Positions 25,412 through 36,248 of a DNA stretch of 64,000 nt are shown in pieces; positions within the stretch are counted from its first letter, which is position 1; each line of letters opens with the position of its first letter. The notes beneath the pieces are model-generated. The model made no database searches. It was not told the DNA's origin and saw nothing but the letters and a program-made list of their open reading frames with translations. The position numbers were made by a program, and so were the translations under genes. The stretch covers positions 3,859,501 through 3,923,500 of the forward strand of contig NZ_AP014946.1 in assembly GCF_002355335.1 (NCBI RefSeq), in the 5' to 3' direction. Source of the DNA: Variibacter gotjawalensis (GTDB lineage: Bacteria > Pseudomonadota > Alphaproteobacteria > Rhizobiales > Xanthobacteraceae).

Positions 25412-26800
25412 TTACTCCGCCAACGCCGCCAAAATCCGCGCCCAGCTGCGCGTTCCCTTGTGGAACGACGAGAGATTGTATTTCTCGTTCGGCGAATGCA
25501 CGCGGTCGTCGTCGAGACCGAAGCCGACCAGCAGTGTATCCATCCCCAGCACGCGCTTGAAATCGCCGACCACCGGGATCGATCCGCCCGAGCCGGCGGT
25601 CACCGCCGTCTTGCCCCACTCTTCCGCCAACGCATCCCGCGTCGCCTTCAGCGAAGGGCTGTCGAACGGCAGCTGGATCGCCGGGCTTCCGGCATGCCCG
25701 ATGAACTCCGCAGTCACGTCGGCCGGGAGGCGCTCGTGCACGAAAGCGCGGAACGCCGTGCGGATTTTCTCCGGGTCCTGCGTGCCGACGAGACGGAACG
25801 AAATCTTCGCCGAGGCTTCCGCCGCGATGACGGTCTTCGCGCCCTCGCCCGTATATCCGCCGATGATGCCGTTGGCATCGCAGGTCGGCCGCGTCGACAC
25901 TTGTTCGAGCACGCTGCGGCCCTTCTCGCCCGCCGGCACTTTCAATCCGACGCCGCCGAGGAACTGCTCCGCCGTCAGCCCGAGCGCATCGAGCTCGGCT
26001 TTGATGTCCGCCGGCAACTCCGCAACGCCATCGTAGAAGCCCGGCAGCGTCACGCGGCCGTCCGCGTCGTGCAGGTCAGCGATAATGCGCGAGAGAATGC
26101 GGATCGGGTTCGCGGCGGCGCCGCCGAACAAACCGGAGTGCAGATCGCGGTCCGCGCAGCGTATCGTCACTTCTTCGTAGAGCAGCCCGCGCAGCGATGT
26201 CGTCACCGCCGGTGTCGTCGCGTCCCACATGCCGGTGTCGCAGACGAGCGCAACGTCCTTGCGAAACTCGGCTACATTCTTCTCGATGAACGGCAGCAAA
26301 TTGCTGGAGCCGCACTCCTCTTCGCCCTCGATCATCATCGTGATCGGCAGCGGCAGCTTTCCGGTGACGGCTTTGAACGCGCGGCACGCCTCGACGAACG
26401 TCATCAGCTGGCCTTTGTCGTCGCATGCACCGCGCGCCGCAATCACCTTGCGGCCATCGACGGTCTTGATCGACGGTTCGAACGGCGGCGTATCCCACAA
26501 ATTCAACGGATCGACCGGCTGGACATCATAGTGGCCGTAAAACAGGACAGATTTGCCTGCCTCACCTTTCGCCGACCCGGCAACGATCGGGTGTCCCGGC
26601 GTCTCGCGCACGCTCGTGTCGAAACCGATCGACTTCAGATCGGCCGAAAGATGGTCTGCCGCGGCTTTGCAATCCTTCGCAAACGCAGGATCGGTCGACA
26701 CCGACGCGATCCGCAGAAACGCAAACAATCGCTCAACGCTGTTGTCGAGATCGCGATCGATATGCTCGAGGACTTTGGGCAATACTTCGTTTGCGGACAC
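25412..26800 (-). CDS. M20 family metallopeptidase (dipeptidase/carboxypeptidase-like)
   Basis: 462 residues. Zinc-dependent hydrolase of the M20/ArgE/DapE group. Metal and catalytic residues: His and Asp in SVLFYGHYDVQPVDPL, the bridging Asp in ARGACDDKGQLMTFVEA, the general-base Glu pair in MIEGEEECGSSNLL, Asp in LVCDTGMWD, and the last His in VGFGLDDDRVHSPNEKYNL. The lid domain is present between. Length and motifs match the broad dipeptidase group acting on peptides in the cytoplasm; exact substrate is unknown. No signal peptide. Confidence 0.9.
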   Translation of the reverse strand: MSANEVLPKVLEHIDRDLDNSVERLFAFLRIASVSTDPAFAKDCKAAADHLSADLKSIGFDTSVRETPGHPIVAGSAKGEAGKSVLFYGHYDVQPVDPLNLWDTPPFEPSIKTVDGRKVIAARGACDDKGQLMTFVEACRAFKAVTGKLPLPITMMIEGEEECGSSNLLPFIEKNVAEFRKDVALVCDTGMWDATTPAVTTSLRGLLYEEVTIRCADRDLHSGLFGGAAANPIRILSRIIADLHDADGRVTLPGFYDGVAELPADIKAELDALGLTAEQFLGGVGLKVPAGEKGRSVLEQVSTRPTCDANGIIGGYTGEGAKTVIAAEASAKISFRLVGTQDPEKIRTAFRAFVHERLPADVTAEFIGHAGSPAIQLPFDSPSLKATRDALAEEWGKTAVTAGSGGSIPVVGDFKRVLGMDTLLVGFGLDDDRVHSPNEKYNLSSFHKGTRSWARILAALAE

Positions 26801-26824
26801 GGAAAACTCCTATTAGACACAAGC

Positions 26825-26879
26825 GAATAGCGAGTAGTGAGTGGCGAATAGAACTATTCCCCATTCCCTACTCGCTACC
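26825..26879. repeat. Long hairpin repeat between the M20 peptidase and HerA-like genes
   Basis: The two halves, 26825-26851 and 26853-26879, are near reverse complements built from GCGAGTAG and GAATAG units (GCGAATAGCGAGTAGTGAG on the left, CCTACTCGCTAC on the right). AT-richer than surrounding DNA. This type of GAATAG repeat is common in Rhizobiales intergenic DNA. Confidence 0.65.
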
Positions 26880-26882
26880 AAC

Positions 26883-28490
26883 TCACCTCTTCAAAATTCC
26901 ACCCAGCGTGCCGCGAATGATCGCGCGGCCGACGCTACCGCCGACCGAGCCGGCAACCGACTTGCCGACCTGCGCCGCGATGTTCCCGGCAACACGGCTC
27001 GACACCGTACGCGTAATCTCGCGCGCAATCGTCTGGCTCGTCGTCAGCTTCTCGCCGCGCTTGCGATTGGTGCCGAAGATCGAGCCGATCATGTTGCCGA
27101 GGCTGCCGAGCAACCCGCCCTCTTCGGTCTTGTCGCCGTCGACGGCTTTCTCACCGACGCGCTTCTGAAACATCTCGAACGCCGATTCTGAATCAACCGT
27201 CGTGTCGTATTTGCCCTTCACGGGACTCTTCGCCATGACGGCTTTGCGCTCGTCCGGCGTGATCGGCCCGACGCGCGCGGACGGCGGACGCACCATCGTG
27301 CGCTCGACCATCGACGGCGTGCCGTTGCCTTCGAGGAACGAGCACAACGCCTCGCCCTTGCCGAGTTCGGTGATCACCTGCGCGGTATCGAGCTTCGGGT
27401 TCGGCCGGAATGTCTCGGCCGCCGCCTTCACGGCTTTCTGATCGCGCGGCGTGAAAGCGCGCAGCGCATGCTGCACGCGGTTGCCGAGCTGAGCCAGCAC
27501 CTTGTCCGGAACGTCGAGCGGGTTCTGCGTCACGAAGTAAACGCCGACACCTTTCGAGCGAATGAGGCGCACGACCTGCTCGATCTTGTCGAGCAACGCT
27601 TTCGGCGCATCGTTAAACAACAAATGCGCTTCGTCGAAGAAGAAAACGAGCTTCGGCTTGTCGACATCGCCGACTTCCGGCAGCTCCTCGAACAGCTCCG
27701 ACAGCATCCAGAGAAGGAACGTCGCATACGTACGCGGATTCTCCATCAGCTTGTCGGCGGCGAGGATATTGACGTATCCGCGGCCGCTCGCGTCGGTGCG
27801 CATGAAGTCCTTCAGCGCCAACGCGGGCTCACCGAAGAACGCCGTCGCCTTCTGATTTTCCAGCACGAGCAGCGCACGCTGGATCGTGCCAACCGTCTGC
27901 TTGGTCACGTTGCCGTATTGCGCAACGCCTTGCTTGATCTGATCGATGATCTCGCTGCCGCTGCCTTCTTCCGCAGCCTTCTTCGACGCAAACGGCGCGA
28001 TCGCATCGAGCATCGCGCGCAGATCTTTGATGTCGTAGATCGGCAGACCGTGATCGTCCGCAATCTTGAACGCGATGTTCAGCACGCCTTCCTGCACGTC
28101 GTTAAGATCGAGCAGCCGCGACAACAACAGCGGACCCATCTCCGAGATCGTTGCGCGGATCGGGTGACCTTGTTCGCCGAACAGATCCCAAAAGATGACG
28201 GGGAATTCATCCGGCTCGTATGCGAAGCCGAGATCTTTCGCGCGCTTGACGAAAATATCCTTCGCATCGCCGACCTCCGCGATGCCGGAGAGATCGCCTT
28301 TGATGTCGGCCGCGAAAACCGGAACGCCGGCGCGCGAAAATCCTTCCGCAAGCACTTGCAGCGTCACGGTCTTGCCGGTGCCGGTCGCGCCGGTCGCCAA
28401 GCCGTGCCGGTTGCCGTAATGCAGCGACAGATATTCGGGCTTCTCGCTTTTGCCGACGAAGATCTGCCCGTTGACGTCGAGATCGGCCAT
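26883..28490 (-). CDS. HerA/FtsK-like ATPase, DUF853 (YjgR) family
   Basis: 535 residues. Walker A in [20 protein letters not shown], Walker B in [20 protein letters not shown], and a C-terminal arginine-finger region [20 protein letters not shown]. The family (DUF853, E. coli YjgR) consists of HerA-type hexameric ATPases of unknown role; helicase annotation rests on fold only. The C-terminal tail ([17 protein letters not shown], preceded by glycine-rich repeats) is typical of the alphaproteobacterial members. No NurA nuclease gene nearby. Confidence 0.9.
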   Translation of the reverse strand: MADLDVNGQIFVGKSEKPEYLSLHYGNRHGLATGATGTGKTVTLQVLAEGFSRAGVPVFAADIKGDLSGIAEVGDAKDIFVKRAKDLGFAYEPDEFPVIFWDLFGEQGHPIRATISEMGPLLLSRLLDLNDVQEGVLNIAFKIADDHGLPIYDIKDLRAMLDAIAPFASKKAAEEGSGSEIIDQIKQGVAQYGNVTKQTVGTIQRALLVLENQKATAFFGEPALALKDFMRTDASGRGYVNILAADKLMENPRTYATFLLWMLSELFEELPEVGDVDKPKLVFFFDEAHLLFNDAPKALLDKIEQVVRLIRSKGVGVYFVTQNPLDVPDKVLAQLGNRVQHALRAFTPRDQKAVKAAAETFRPNPKLDTAQVITELGKGEALCSFLEGNGTPSMVERTMVRPPSARVGPITPDERKAVMAKSPVKGKYDTTVDSESAFEMFQKRVGEKAVDGDKTEEGGLLGSLGNMIGSIFGTNRKRGEKLTTSQTIAREITRTVSSRVAGNIAAQVGKSVAGSVGGSVGRAIIRGTLGGILKR

Positions 28491-28687
28491 TCGCTTGTGC
28501 TCCAGCGGACTAATTGACTCGCGCTATATAGCGGTCAGGCGCAAACGCCGCCACCATTTCAAGTGGTGCGACAAAAGACGGATGCAGAAACGACACGGTC
28601 GTCCGCCGTCTGCGCAAACATGCCGACGACAAGCTTGTCAGCGCTCCGCGCGAGTGCTTGTTTGAAAATGGATTGAGGGGGCTACAA

Positions 28688-29035
28688 ATGGACGAATTGG
28701 TCGCGCGACTGGTGGCAAACACCGGCGCCGATCCTGAAGCGGCTAAGAAAGCCGTCGGGATCATTCTCAACTTTCTGCAGAGCGAAGGCCCGGCCGATAA
28801 GGTCGCGGCGCTGATTGCACAAACTCCAGGAGCTGATGCGGCGGTTGCGGCTGCGCCCGAAGTCGGGTTCGGCGGATTGATGGGTGTTGCCAATCAATTG
28901 ATGGGTGCCGGCCTCGATATGGGCCAGGTGCAAAGTGTGACGAAAGAATTGGTTGCGTATGCGCGTGAGAAGCTCGGCGATGAAGCCGTCAACGAACTCG
29001 TTGGCAGCGTCCCGGGTCTGAGCAGCTTCGTTTAG
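28688..29035 (+). CDS. Small helical protein, DUF2267-like
   Basis: 115 residues from the ATG at 28688, with GAGGGGG 7 bases upstream. Begins MDELVARLVANTGADPEAAK, then VGIILNFLQSEGPADKVAAL, a Gly/Met hydrophobic centre (GFGGLMGVANQLMGAGLDMG) and a C-terminal helix. Similar to DUF2267-type proteins seen in Rhizobiales; function unknown. Followed 44 bases later by the DUF4332 gene on the same strand. Confidence 0.7.
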   Translation: MDELVARLVANTGADPEAAKKAVGIILNFLQSEGPADKVAALIAQTPGADAAVAAAPEVGFGGLMGVANQLMGAGLDMGQVQSVTKELVAYAREKLGDEAVNELVGSVPGLSSFV

Positions 29036-29079
29036 CGTTCAAGCGCTCGCAATAAAAAGAACATTTGAGGACTTTGAAG

Positions 29080-29487
29080 ATGTCGTATCCCATTCGGGAC
29101 ATCGACGGCGTTGACGATACCGTTGCGCGCGCATTGCGCAAAGCTGGAATTCGAACGACCGAAAGACTGTTGGAAGCCGCCAAGGATGCACCGGGCCGCA
29201 AAGCACTCGCTGCCAAGACGGGATTGGAAGAGCGTTTTCTGCTCACGTGCGCAAATGCGGCCGATCGCTTGCGCGTCCCGGGGCTCGGCAAAGGCAATGC
29301 CGCGCTCATGCGCCACGCCGGCGTCGAGACCGTGCGCGAGTTGAAGCACCGCAACGCAACGCGTTTGCACAACGCGATGGTGCAGGCGAACAAAAAGCGC
29401 GGCCTCGTCAAATTCGCGCCGAACGAAGACCTCGTTCGCCGCTGGATCGAGGAAGCCGGTACGCTGCCGCTGAAGATCAAGTATTGA
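29080..29487 (+). CDS. DUF4332 (helix-hairpin-helix-like) protein
   Basis: 135 residues from the ATG at 29080, 8 bases after GAGGA. Two helix-hairpin-helix-like units: DIDGVDDTVARALRKAGIRT and LRVPGLGKGNAALMRHAGVE. DUF4332 resembles DNA- or RNA-binding HhH domains, though its role is not established. Probably co-transcribed with the small DUF2267-like gene. Confidence 0.82.
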   Translation: MSYPIRDIDGVDDTVARALRKAGIRTTERLLEAAKDAPGRKALAAKTGLEERFLLTCANAADRLRVPGLGKGNAALMRHAGVETVRELKHRNATRLHNAMVQANKKRGLVKFAPNEDLVRRWIEEAGTLPLKIKY

Positions 29488-29492
29488 TCTTG

Positions 29493-29601
29493 TAGCCCGG
29501 ATGAGCACGGCGCGAAGCGCTGAGCGACATCCGGGAACGGTGCCCACCGCATATACTGCCCCGGATATCGCTTGGCTTCGCCTTCGCTCATCCAGGCTAC
29601 G
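29493..29601. repeat. Repeat family B, copy 3
   Basis: TAGCCCGGATGAGCACGG at 29493 and GCTCATCCAGGCTACG ending at 29601 pair with one mismatch. Same inner GCGAAGCGC and ACATCCGGGAA blocks as copies 1 and 2. Sits in the gap before folP. Confidence 0.85.
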
Positions 29602-29667
29602 GTTGACACCTGGGCCACTGCCGCCCTAGTCCGGTCCGCGCGCGAGGCGCAGGACAGGACTTCAAGC

Positions 29668-30492
29668 GTGGACGCTCACTGGCTCGATCGGCATTTCGGC
29701 GGACGCCCGCGTCCTCTCGTGATGGGCGTCGTCAACGTCACGCCGGATTCCTTCTCGGACGGCGGCCAATTCCTCGATCCCGAAATCGCCATCGCGCACG
29801 CCGAAAAGCTCGTCGCGGACGGCGCCGATATCCTCGACATCGGCGGCGAGTCGACGCGGCCATACGGCGGCATGCAGCCGGTCGATGCCGACGAAGAATG
29901 GCGCCGCATCGCGCCCGTCGTCGCGGGCGCGCTTCCGTTCGGCGCGACCATCTCGGTCGACACGATGAAAGCCTCGGTTGCCGCGAAAGCTGTCGCGGCC
30001 GGCGCATCGATCATCAACGACGTCTGGGGGCTGCAGCGCGATCCCGGCATGGCGCGCGTCGCGGCCGATCACGATGTCGGCGTCGTTGCAATGCACAATC
30101 GCGATGCCGCCGATCCCGCGATCGACATCATGGCGGACATCCGCGATTTCTTCGCGCGGACGCTCGCAATCGCGGACAAAGCCCGCATCCCGCGCCACCG
30201 CATCATCCTCGATCCCGGCATCGGCTTCGGCAAAACGCCGGAGCAGAGCCTCACCGTCATCGCCCGCACCGCAGAACTCACCGGCCTCGGCGCCCCCCTG
30301 CTCGTCGGCCTCTCCCGCAAGCGCTTCATCGCTTCGGTCGACCCGTCCGAACCGCACCAAAGGCTTGGCGGCTCACTCGCCGCTAACCTTTACGCCGCGA
30401 AAGCCGGAGCCGCCGTTGTCCGCGTCCACGATGTGCGCGAAACTCGCCAGGCGCTGAAGATCGCCGCGGCCATCGAGACAAAAAGAAAATGA
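29668..30492 (+). CDS. folP: Dihydropteroate synthase
   Basis: 274 residues from a GTG at 29668 behind AGGACAGGAC; an upstream extension would run into the family B repeat. Joins p-aminobenzoate to dihydropterin pyrophosphate in folate synthesis, and is the sulfonamide target. Motifs in order: VMGVVNVTPDSFSDGGQF, ADILDIGGESTRPYGG, SVDTMKASVAAKA, NDVWGLQRDPGMARVAADHD and LSRKRFIAS near the C-terminus. Overlaps folB by 4 bases (ATGA), forming a folP-folB-folK operon. Confidence 0.95.
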   Translation: MDAHWLDRHFGGRPRPLVMGVVNVTPDSFSDGGQFLDPEIAIAHAEKLVADGADILDIGGESTRPYGGMQPVDADEEWRRIAPVVAGALPFGATISVDTMKASVAAKAVAAGASIINDVWGLQRDPGMARVAADHDVGVVAMHNRDAADPAIDIMADIRDFFARTLAIADKARIPRHRIILDPGIGFGKTPEQSLTVIARTAELTGLGAPLLVGLSRKRFIASVDPSEPHQRLGGSLAANLYAAKAGAAVVRVHDVRETRQALKIAAAIETKRK

Positions 30493-30854
30493 CCGACAAG
30501 ATATTCCTCCACGGCCTCACGGTTCACGCCAACCACGGCGTCGGCGAAGACGAGCGCCGGATCGGCCAGCAATTCATGCTCGACCTCACGCTCGATCTCG
30601 ATCTCGATGCGGCGGTCGCATCCGACAAACTTGCCGACACGATCTCGTATGCGGACGTTGCGGACGTCGCGACAAAAGCGTTCCGCGCGCAGCATCACCG
30701 TCTCGTCGAAGCCGCCGGCGGCGCCGTCGCTGACGCCATCCTCGCCGCGTTCCCGCGCGTCGAGCGCCTCACCGTCACGGTGCATAAACCGCACGCGCCG
30801 ATCGCCGCGGTCTTCGCCGATGTCGGCGTGACCCTCACGCGGACTCGCAAGTGA
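30489..30854 (+). CDS. folB: Dihydroneopterin aldolase
   Basis: 121 residues. Cleaves dihydroneopterin to 6-hydroxymethyl-dihydropterin, the substrate of FolK. Typical N-terminus DKIFLHGLTVHANHGVGEDE, then QQFMLDLTLDLDLDAAVASD, DTISYADVADVATKAF and VTVHKPHAPI, with the catalytic lysine in the last motif. Coupled by 4-base overlaps to folP before it and to folK after it. Confidence 0.94.
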   Translation: MTDKIFLHGLTVHANHGVGEDERRIGQQFMLDLTLDLDLDAAVASDKLADTISYADVADVATKAFRAQHHRLVEAAGGAVADAILAAFPRVERLTVTVHKPHAPIAAVFADVGVTLTRTRK

Positions 30855-31345
30855 GCGAGACTGCGTATGTCGGCTTCGGCGGCAACGTCGGCGACGTGCG
30901 CGCGACTCTCGCGAAAGCCATCACCCACTATTGCGACGGCACGGCCGTAAAGCTCCTCGCACGCTCGTCCGATTACCGCACGCCGCCGTGGGGCAACACC
31001 GACCAGCCGCCCTTCATCAATCTGTGCCTCGCCATCGAGACCACGCTCGAACCCGAAGCGCTGCTCGATCACGGCCTCGCGGTCGAACGCGCCTTTGGCC
31101 GCGATCGTGCGCGCGAGGAACGCTGGGGTCCGCGCACGCTCGACATCGACGTCTTGAGCTACGGCAACCGGCGAGTCGACACGCCGCGCCTCACGCTCCC
31201 GCACCCGCGTCTCACGGAACGCGCCTTCGTTCTGGTACCTTTGGCGGAAATCCGCCCGGAACTTCAAGTAGGCGGAACAACCGTCGGAGCCGCGCTGGCG
31301 AAACTCGACACCGCCGGTATCCAGCGCCTCTCGCCCTTGACATAG
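30851..31345 (+). CDS. folK: 2-amino-4-hydroxy-6-hydroxymethyldihydropteridine pyrophosphokinase
   Basis: 164 residues from a GTG that overlaps the folB stop (GTGA). Transfers pyrophosphate from ATP to hydroxymethyl-dihydropterin. Motifs: YVGFGGNVGDVRATL at the start, SSDYRTPPWGNTDQPPFINL, and the HPPK signature GRDRAREERWGPRTLDIDVL followed by LPHPRLTERAFVLVPLAE. Last gene of the folate operon. Confidence 0.95.
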   Translation: MSETAYVGFGGNVGDVRATLAKAITHYCDGTAVKLLARSSDYRTPPWGNTDQPPFINLCLAIETTLEPEALLDHGLAVERAFGRDRAREERWGPRTLDIDVLSYGNRRVDTPRLTLPHPRLTERAFVLVPLAEIRPELQVGGTTVGAALAKLDTAGIQRLSPLT

Positions 31346-31411
31346 CGCGCCTAAGTCCGTTTCTGATCTAAACAATCCGGCCGCTGAGCCGGACGCGAAA
31401 CGCCGGACGCC

Positions 31412-33271
31412 ATGAATAAGCAAGAACTTCCGCTCGCACAGGAATTCCCCGCCGCCACGCAGGATCAGTGGCGCACGCTGGTCGACGGCGTCCTCAAGGG
31501 CAAGCCGTTCGAGAAACTGACTTCCCGCACATACGACGGCATCGCGATCGAACCGCTCTACGGCCGCGCCGAGAACGCGCAACCGGTCGCCGCGCGCGCA
31601 GCCGGCGCGCCGTGGCAGCTCATCACCCGCATCGAACATCCGGATCCGGCCGCCGCCAACGCGCAGGCGCTGCACGATCTCGAAAACGGCGCGACCGGTC
31701 TGATGCTTCCGATCACTGGTGCGGTCGGCGCCTACGGCTTCGGCATTCCGGCTGCGCGCGATGCCATCGCCCAAGTGCTCGACGGCATCTTCCTCGATGC
31801 CGGTGTCGCGATCGAGTTCGACATTCCGGCGGACGCGCACAAGCTCGCATTCGAGATCGCCGAGATCGTCACGTCGCGCAAAATCGCGCCGCACACGACG
31901 AACATCATCTTCGGCATCGACGCCTTCGGCGCCGCCGCCGCGCGCGGAAAATTCGCTGAGAATTGGGACGCGACCGGCGCTGCCCTCGCGCGTCTCGCGC
32001 AGAATCTCAACGAGCAAAGCTTCGTCGGCCCGTTCCTCGCCGCCGATGGCCGCGCCGTGCACGCGGCGGGCGGATCGGAAGCGCAGGAGCTCGCCTTCAC
32101 GCTCGCGGCCGGCGTCGCGCTGCTGCGCGCCTTCGAGAAGAACGGCGTCGCGCTCGACGAAGCGCGCGCGCTGATCTCGTTCCGCCTCGCGGCCGACGCG
32201 GACGAACTCCTCACCGTCGCGAAACTCCGCGCGCTCCGCAAATTGTGGGCGCGCGTGCAGGAAGCCTGCGAGCTGCGCCCGAAACCTGCGCGCCTCACGG
32301 CCGAAACCGCGTGGCGCATGCTGACCAAGCGCGATCCGAACGTGAACATGCTGCGCGACACGATGGCGGTGTTCTCGGCCGCGGTCGGCGGCGCCGATGC
32401 CATCGCAGTGCTTCCCTTCACGCAGGCAATCGGGTTGCCCGATCCGTTCGCGCGTAGAGTCGCGCGCAACACGCAATTGATCCTCGCCGAAGAGTCCAAC
32501 CTCGCGAAGGTCGCCGATCCGGCCGCCGGTGCCGGCGCCTTCGAGACCATCACGGCCGAACTCTGCGCCGCGGCCTGGAAGCTGTTCCAAGAGATCGAAG
32601 CCGAAGGCGGCCTCGCCGTCTCGCTGCAGTCGGGCTCGTTCCAGAAGAAGGTCGAAGCCGCCCGTGCTGCCCGCGCGAAAGCCGCGGGCTCGCGCCGCGA
32701 TCCGCTCACCGGCACCAGCGAATTCCCGCTGCTCACCGAAAATCAACCCAACGTGATCGCGCCGATTCCGGTCGTCGATCATCCGGCGCACGCCTTCCCG
32801 CGTCTCGCGCCGCACCGCGTCTCCGAGCCGTTCGAAGTGCTGCGCGACAAGGCCGACACCGCGTCCGCCAAGGGCGCACGCCCGAAGGTTTTCCTCGCCA
32901 ATCTCGGCAAGCCGGCGTCGTTCCTCGCCCGCGCAACGTTCGCCAAGAGCTTCTTCGAGGTCGGCGGCATAGAGGCGCTCGGCAACGAGGGCTTCGCCGC
33001 CGACGGGACGACGGATACGGCCGCGCTCACCGCCGCCTTCAAGTCCTCCGGCGCCGAGATCGCGTGCATCTGCGGGTCGGACGAGTCTTACGGCCAGGAA
33101 GCCGCCGCCGCAGCCGAAGCTCTGCGCGAAGCCGGCGCGAAAGCCGTGTACCTCGCAGGCCGTGCGGGAGACCTCGAAGCGGCGCTCACCGCCGCCGGCG
33201 TTAACGGTTACGTCTATGCCGGTGCCGACGTGCTGGCGACGCTGACCGCCATCCATGATAATCTTTCTTGA
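31412..33271 (+). CDS. mutA: Methylmalonyl-CoA mutase small (beta) subunit
   Basis: 619 residues. Non-catalytic partner of the large subunit in interconverting methylmalonyl-CoA and succinyl-CoA, used in propionyl-CoA breakdown. The mutase-like barrel covers about residues 30-460 ([44 protein letters not shown]-type loop [20 protein letters not shown]). The C-terminal fold is B12-domain-like but lacks the DxHxxG cobalamin histidine, as expected for the small subunit. The large subunit gene follows after 17 bases. Confidence 0.93.
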   Translation: MNKQELPLAQEFPAATQDQWRTLVDGVLKGKPFEKLTSRTYDGIAIEPLYGRAENAQPVAARAAGAPWQLITRIEHPDPAAANAQALHDLENGATGLMLPITGAVGAYGFGIPAARDAIAQVLDGIFLDAGVAIEFDIPADAHKLAFEIAEIVTSRKIAPHTTNIIFGIDAFGAAAARGKFAENWDATGAALARLAQNLNEQSFVGPFLAADGRAVHAAGGSEAQELAFTLAAGVALLRAFEKNGVALDEARALISFRLAADADELLTVAKLRALRKLWARVQEACELRPKPARLTAETAWRMLTKRDPNVNMLRDTMAVFSAAVGGADAIAVLPFTQAIGLPDPFARRVARNTQLILAEESNLAKVADPAAGAGAFETITAELCAAAWKLFQEIEAEGGLAVSLQSGSFQKKVEAARAARAKAAGSRRDPLTGTSEFPLLTENQPNVIAPIPVVDHPAHAFPRLAPHRVSEPFEVLRDKADTASAKGARPKVFLANLGKPASFLARATFAKSFFEVGGIEALGNEGFAADGTTDTAALTAAFKSSGAEIACICGSDESYGQEAAAAAEALREAGAKAVYLAGRAGDLEAALTAAGVNGYVYAGADVLATLTAIHDNLS

Positions 33272-33288
33272 GATCGGAGATTAGCGAC

Positions 33289-35438
<2,150 letters not shown>

Positions 35439-35439
<1 letters not shown>

Positions 35440-36242
35440 TGCGCACTGTCGTTCTGTCGCTGGTCGGCGCCATCGCGCTGACAGCTTCCGCCTTCGCGCA
35501 AGCCGAGAAGCCGGCACTCAAGCAGACGACGAAGTTCGTCGAGGCCGAAGTCTCGATCGACCCGAAGCTGCGCGCACATGCGGGTCTCTACGACAATCTC
35601 CTCGCCGAAGGCCGCCGCGCGATCGCAGCTTGGCAGAAGGATGCGGACCAGAACGCGAAGGACGACGCCGAATACTTCAAGAGCGGCCGCAAGTACTCGT
35701 ACGAGCGCAACTATCGTCAGGAGTCGTTCGTCGGCAATCGCTACGTCTCGATGACGCGCGTCGACGCGACCTATACGGGCGGCGCGCATCCTAACACGGA
35801 CATCGACACGCTCCTGTGGGACACGCAGGCAAAGAAGCGCATCAGCATCCGCCCCTTCTTTACCGACCTCGCCGACAACAGCCCCGCGATGAAAGCGCTC
35901 GCCGACGCGGTGCGCTACGCCGCCGCTTGCGAGAAACGCGAGAAGGCCGACGAAGCCGGTAAACCGGGCGGCGCCGACTGCAAACCGGAGCCCGACGAAA
36001 TCAATTCGGATGAGCTCAAACGCATCGCACCAAAACTGATTGGCGGCATCGGCCCGATCTCTCTCGCCCGCTCGAAGACTCCAGGCAAGAGCGCGGGCCT
36101 CATCGTCAACTATTCGCCCTACGCGATCGGCTCCTACGCCGAAGGCGCTTACTTCCCGTTCGTTCACTGGTCGAAGTTCAAGGACTTCCTCTCAGCCGAA
36201 GGCCGCGCCATCTTCGCCGGGGACAAAGCCGACGACGAGTAG
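35439..36242 (+). CDS. Secreted DUF3298/RsiV-like protein
   Basis: 267 residues from the ATG at 35439, whose A is the last base of the mutB stop; a GTG three bases upstream is an alternative. Cleavable signal peptide (RTVVLSLVGAIALTASAFAQ). The mature part fits the DUF4163-DUF3298 arrangement (QESFVGNRYVSMTRVDATYT, GGAHPNTDIDTLLWD, YSPYAIGSYAEGAYFPFVHW). These domains also occur in the anti-sigma factor RsiV, but no membrane anchor or sigma factor is present here. Periplasmic; role unknown. Position behind mutB is likely incidental. Confidence 0.82.
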
Positions 36243-36248
36243 CGCGCG

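Noticed and set aside
26883-28490. HerA-NurA DNA repair or defence system
   Set aside because: The ATPase belongs to the DUF853/YjgR branch and no nuclease or defence gene is nearby.
30695-33256. An 853-residue minus-strand frame opposite folB, folK and mutA
   Set aside because: No recognisable domain, composition of an antisense shadow, while the plus strand encodes three complete known enzymes.
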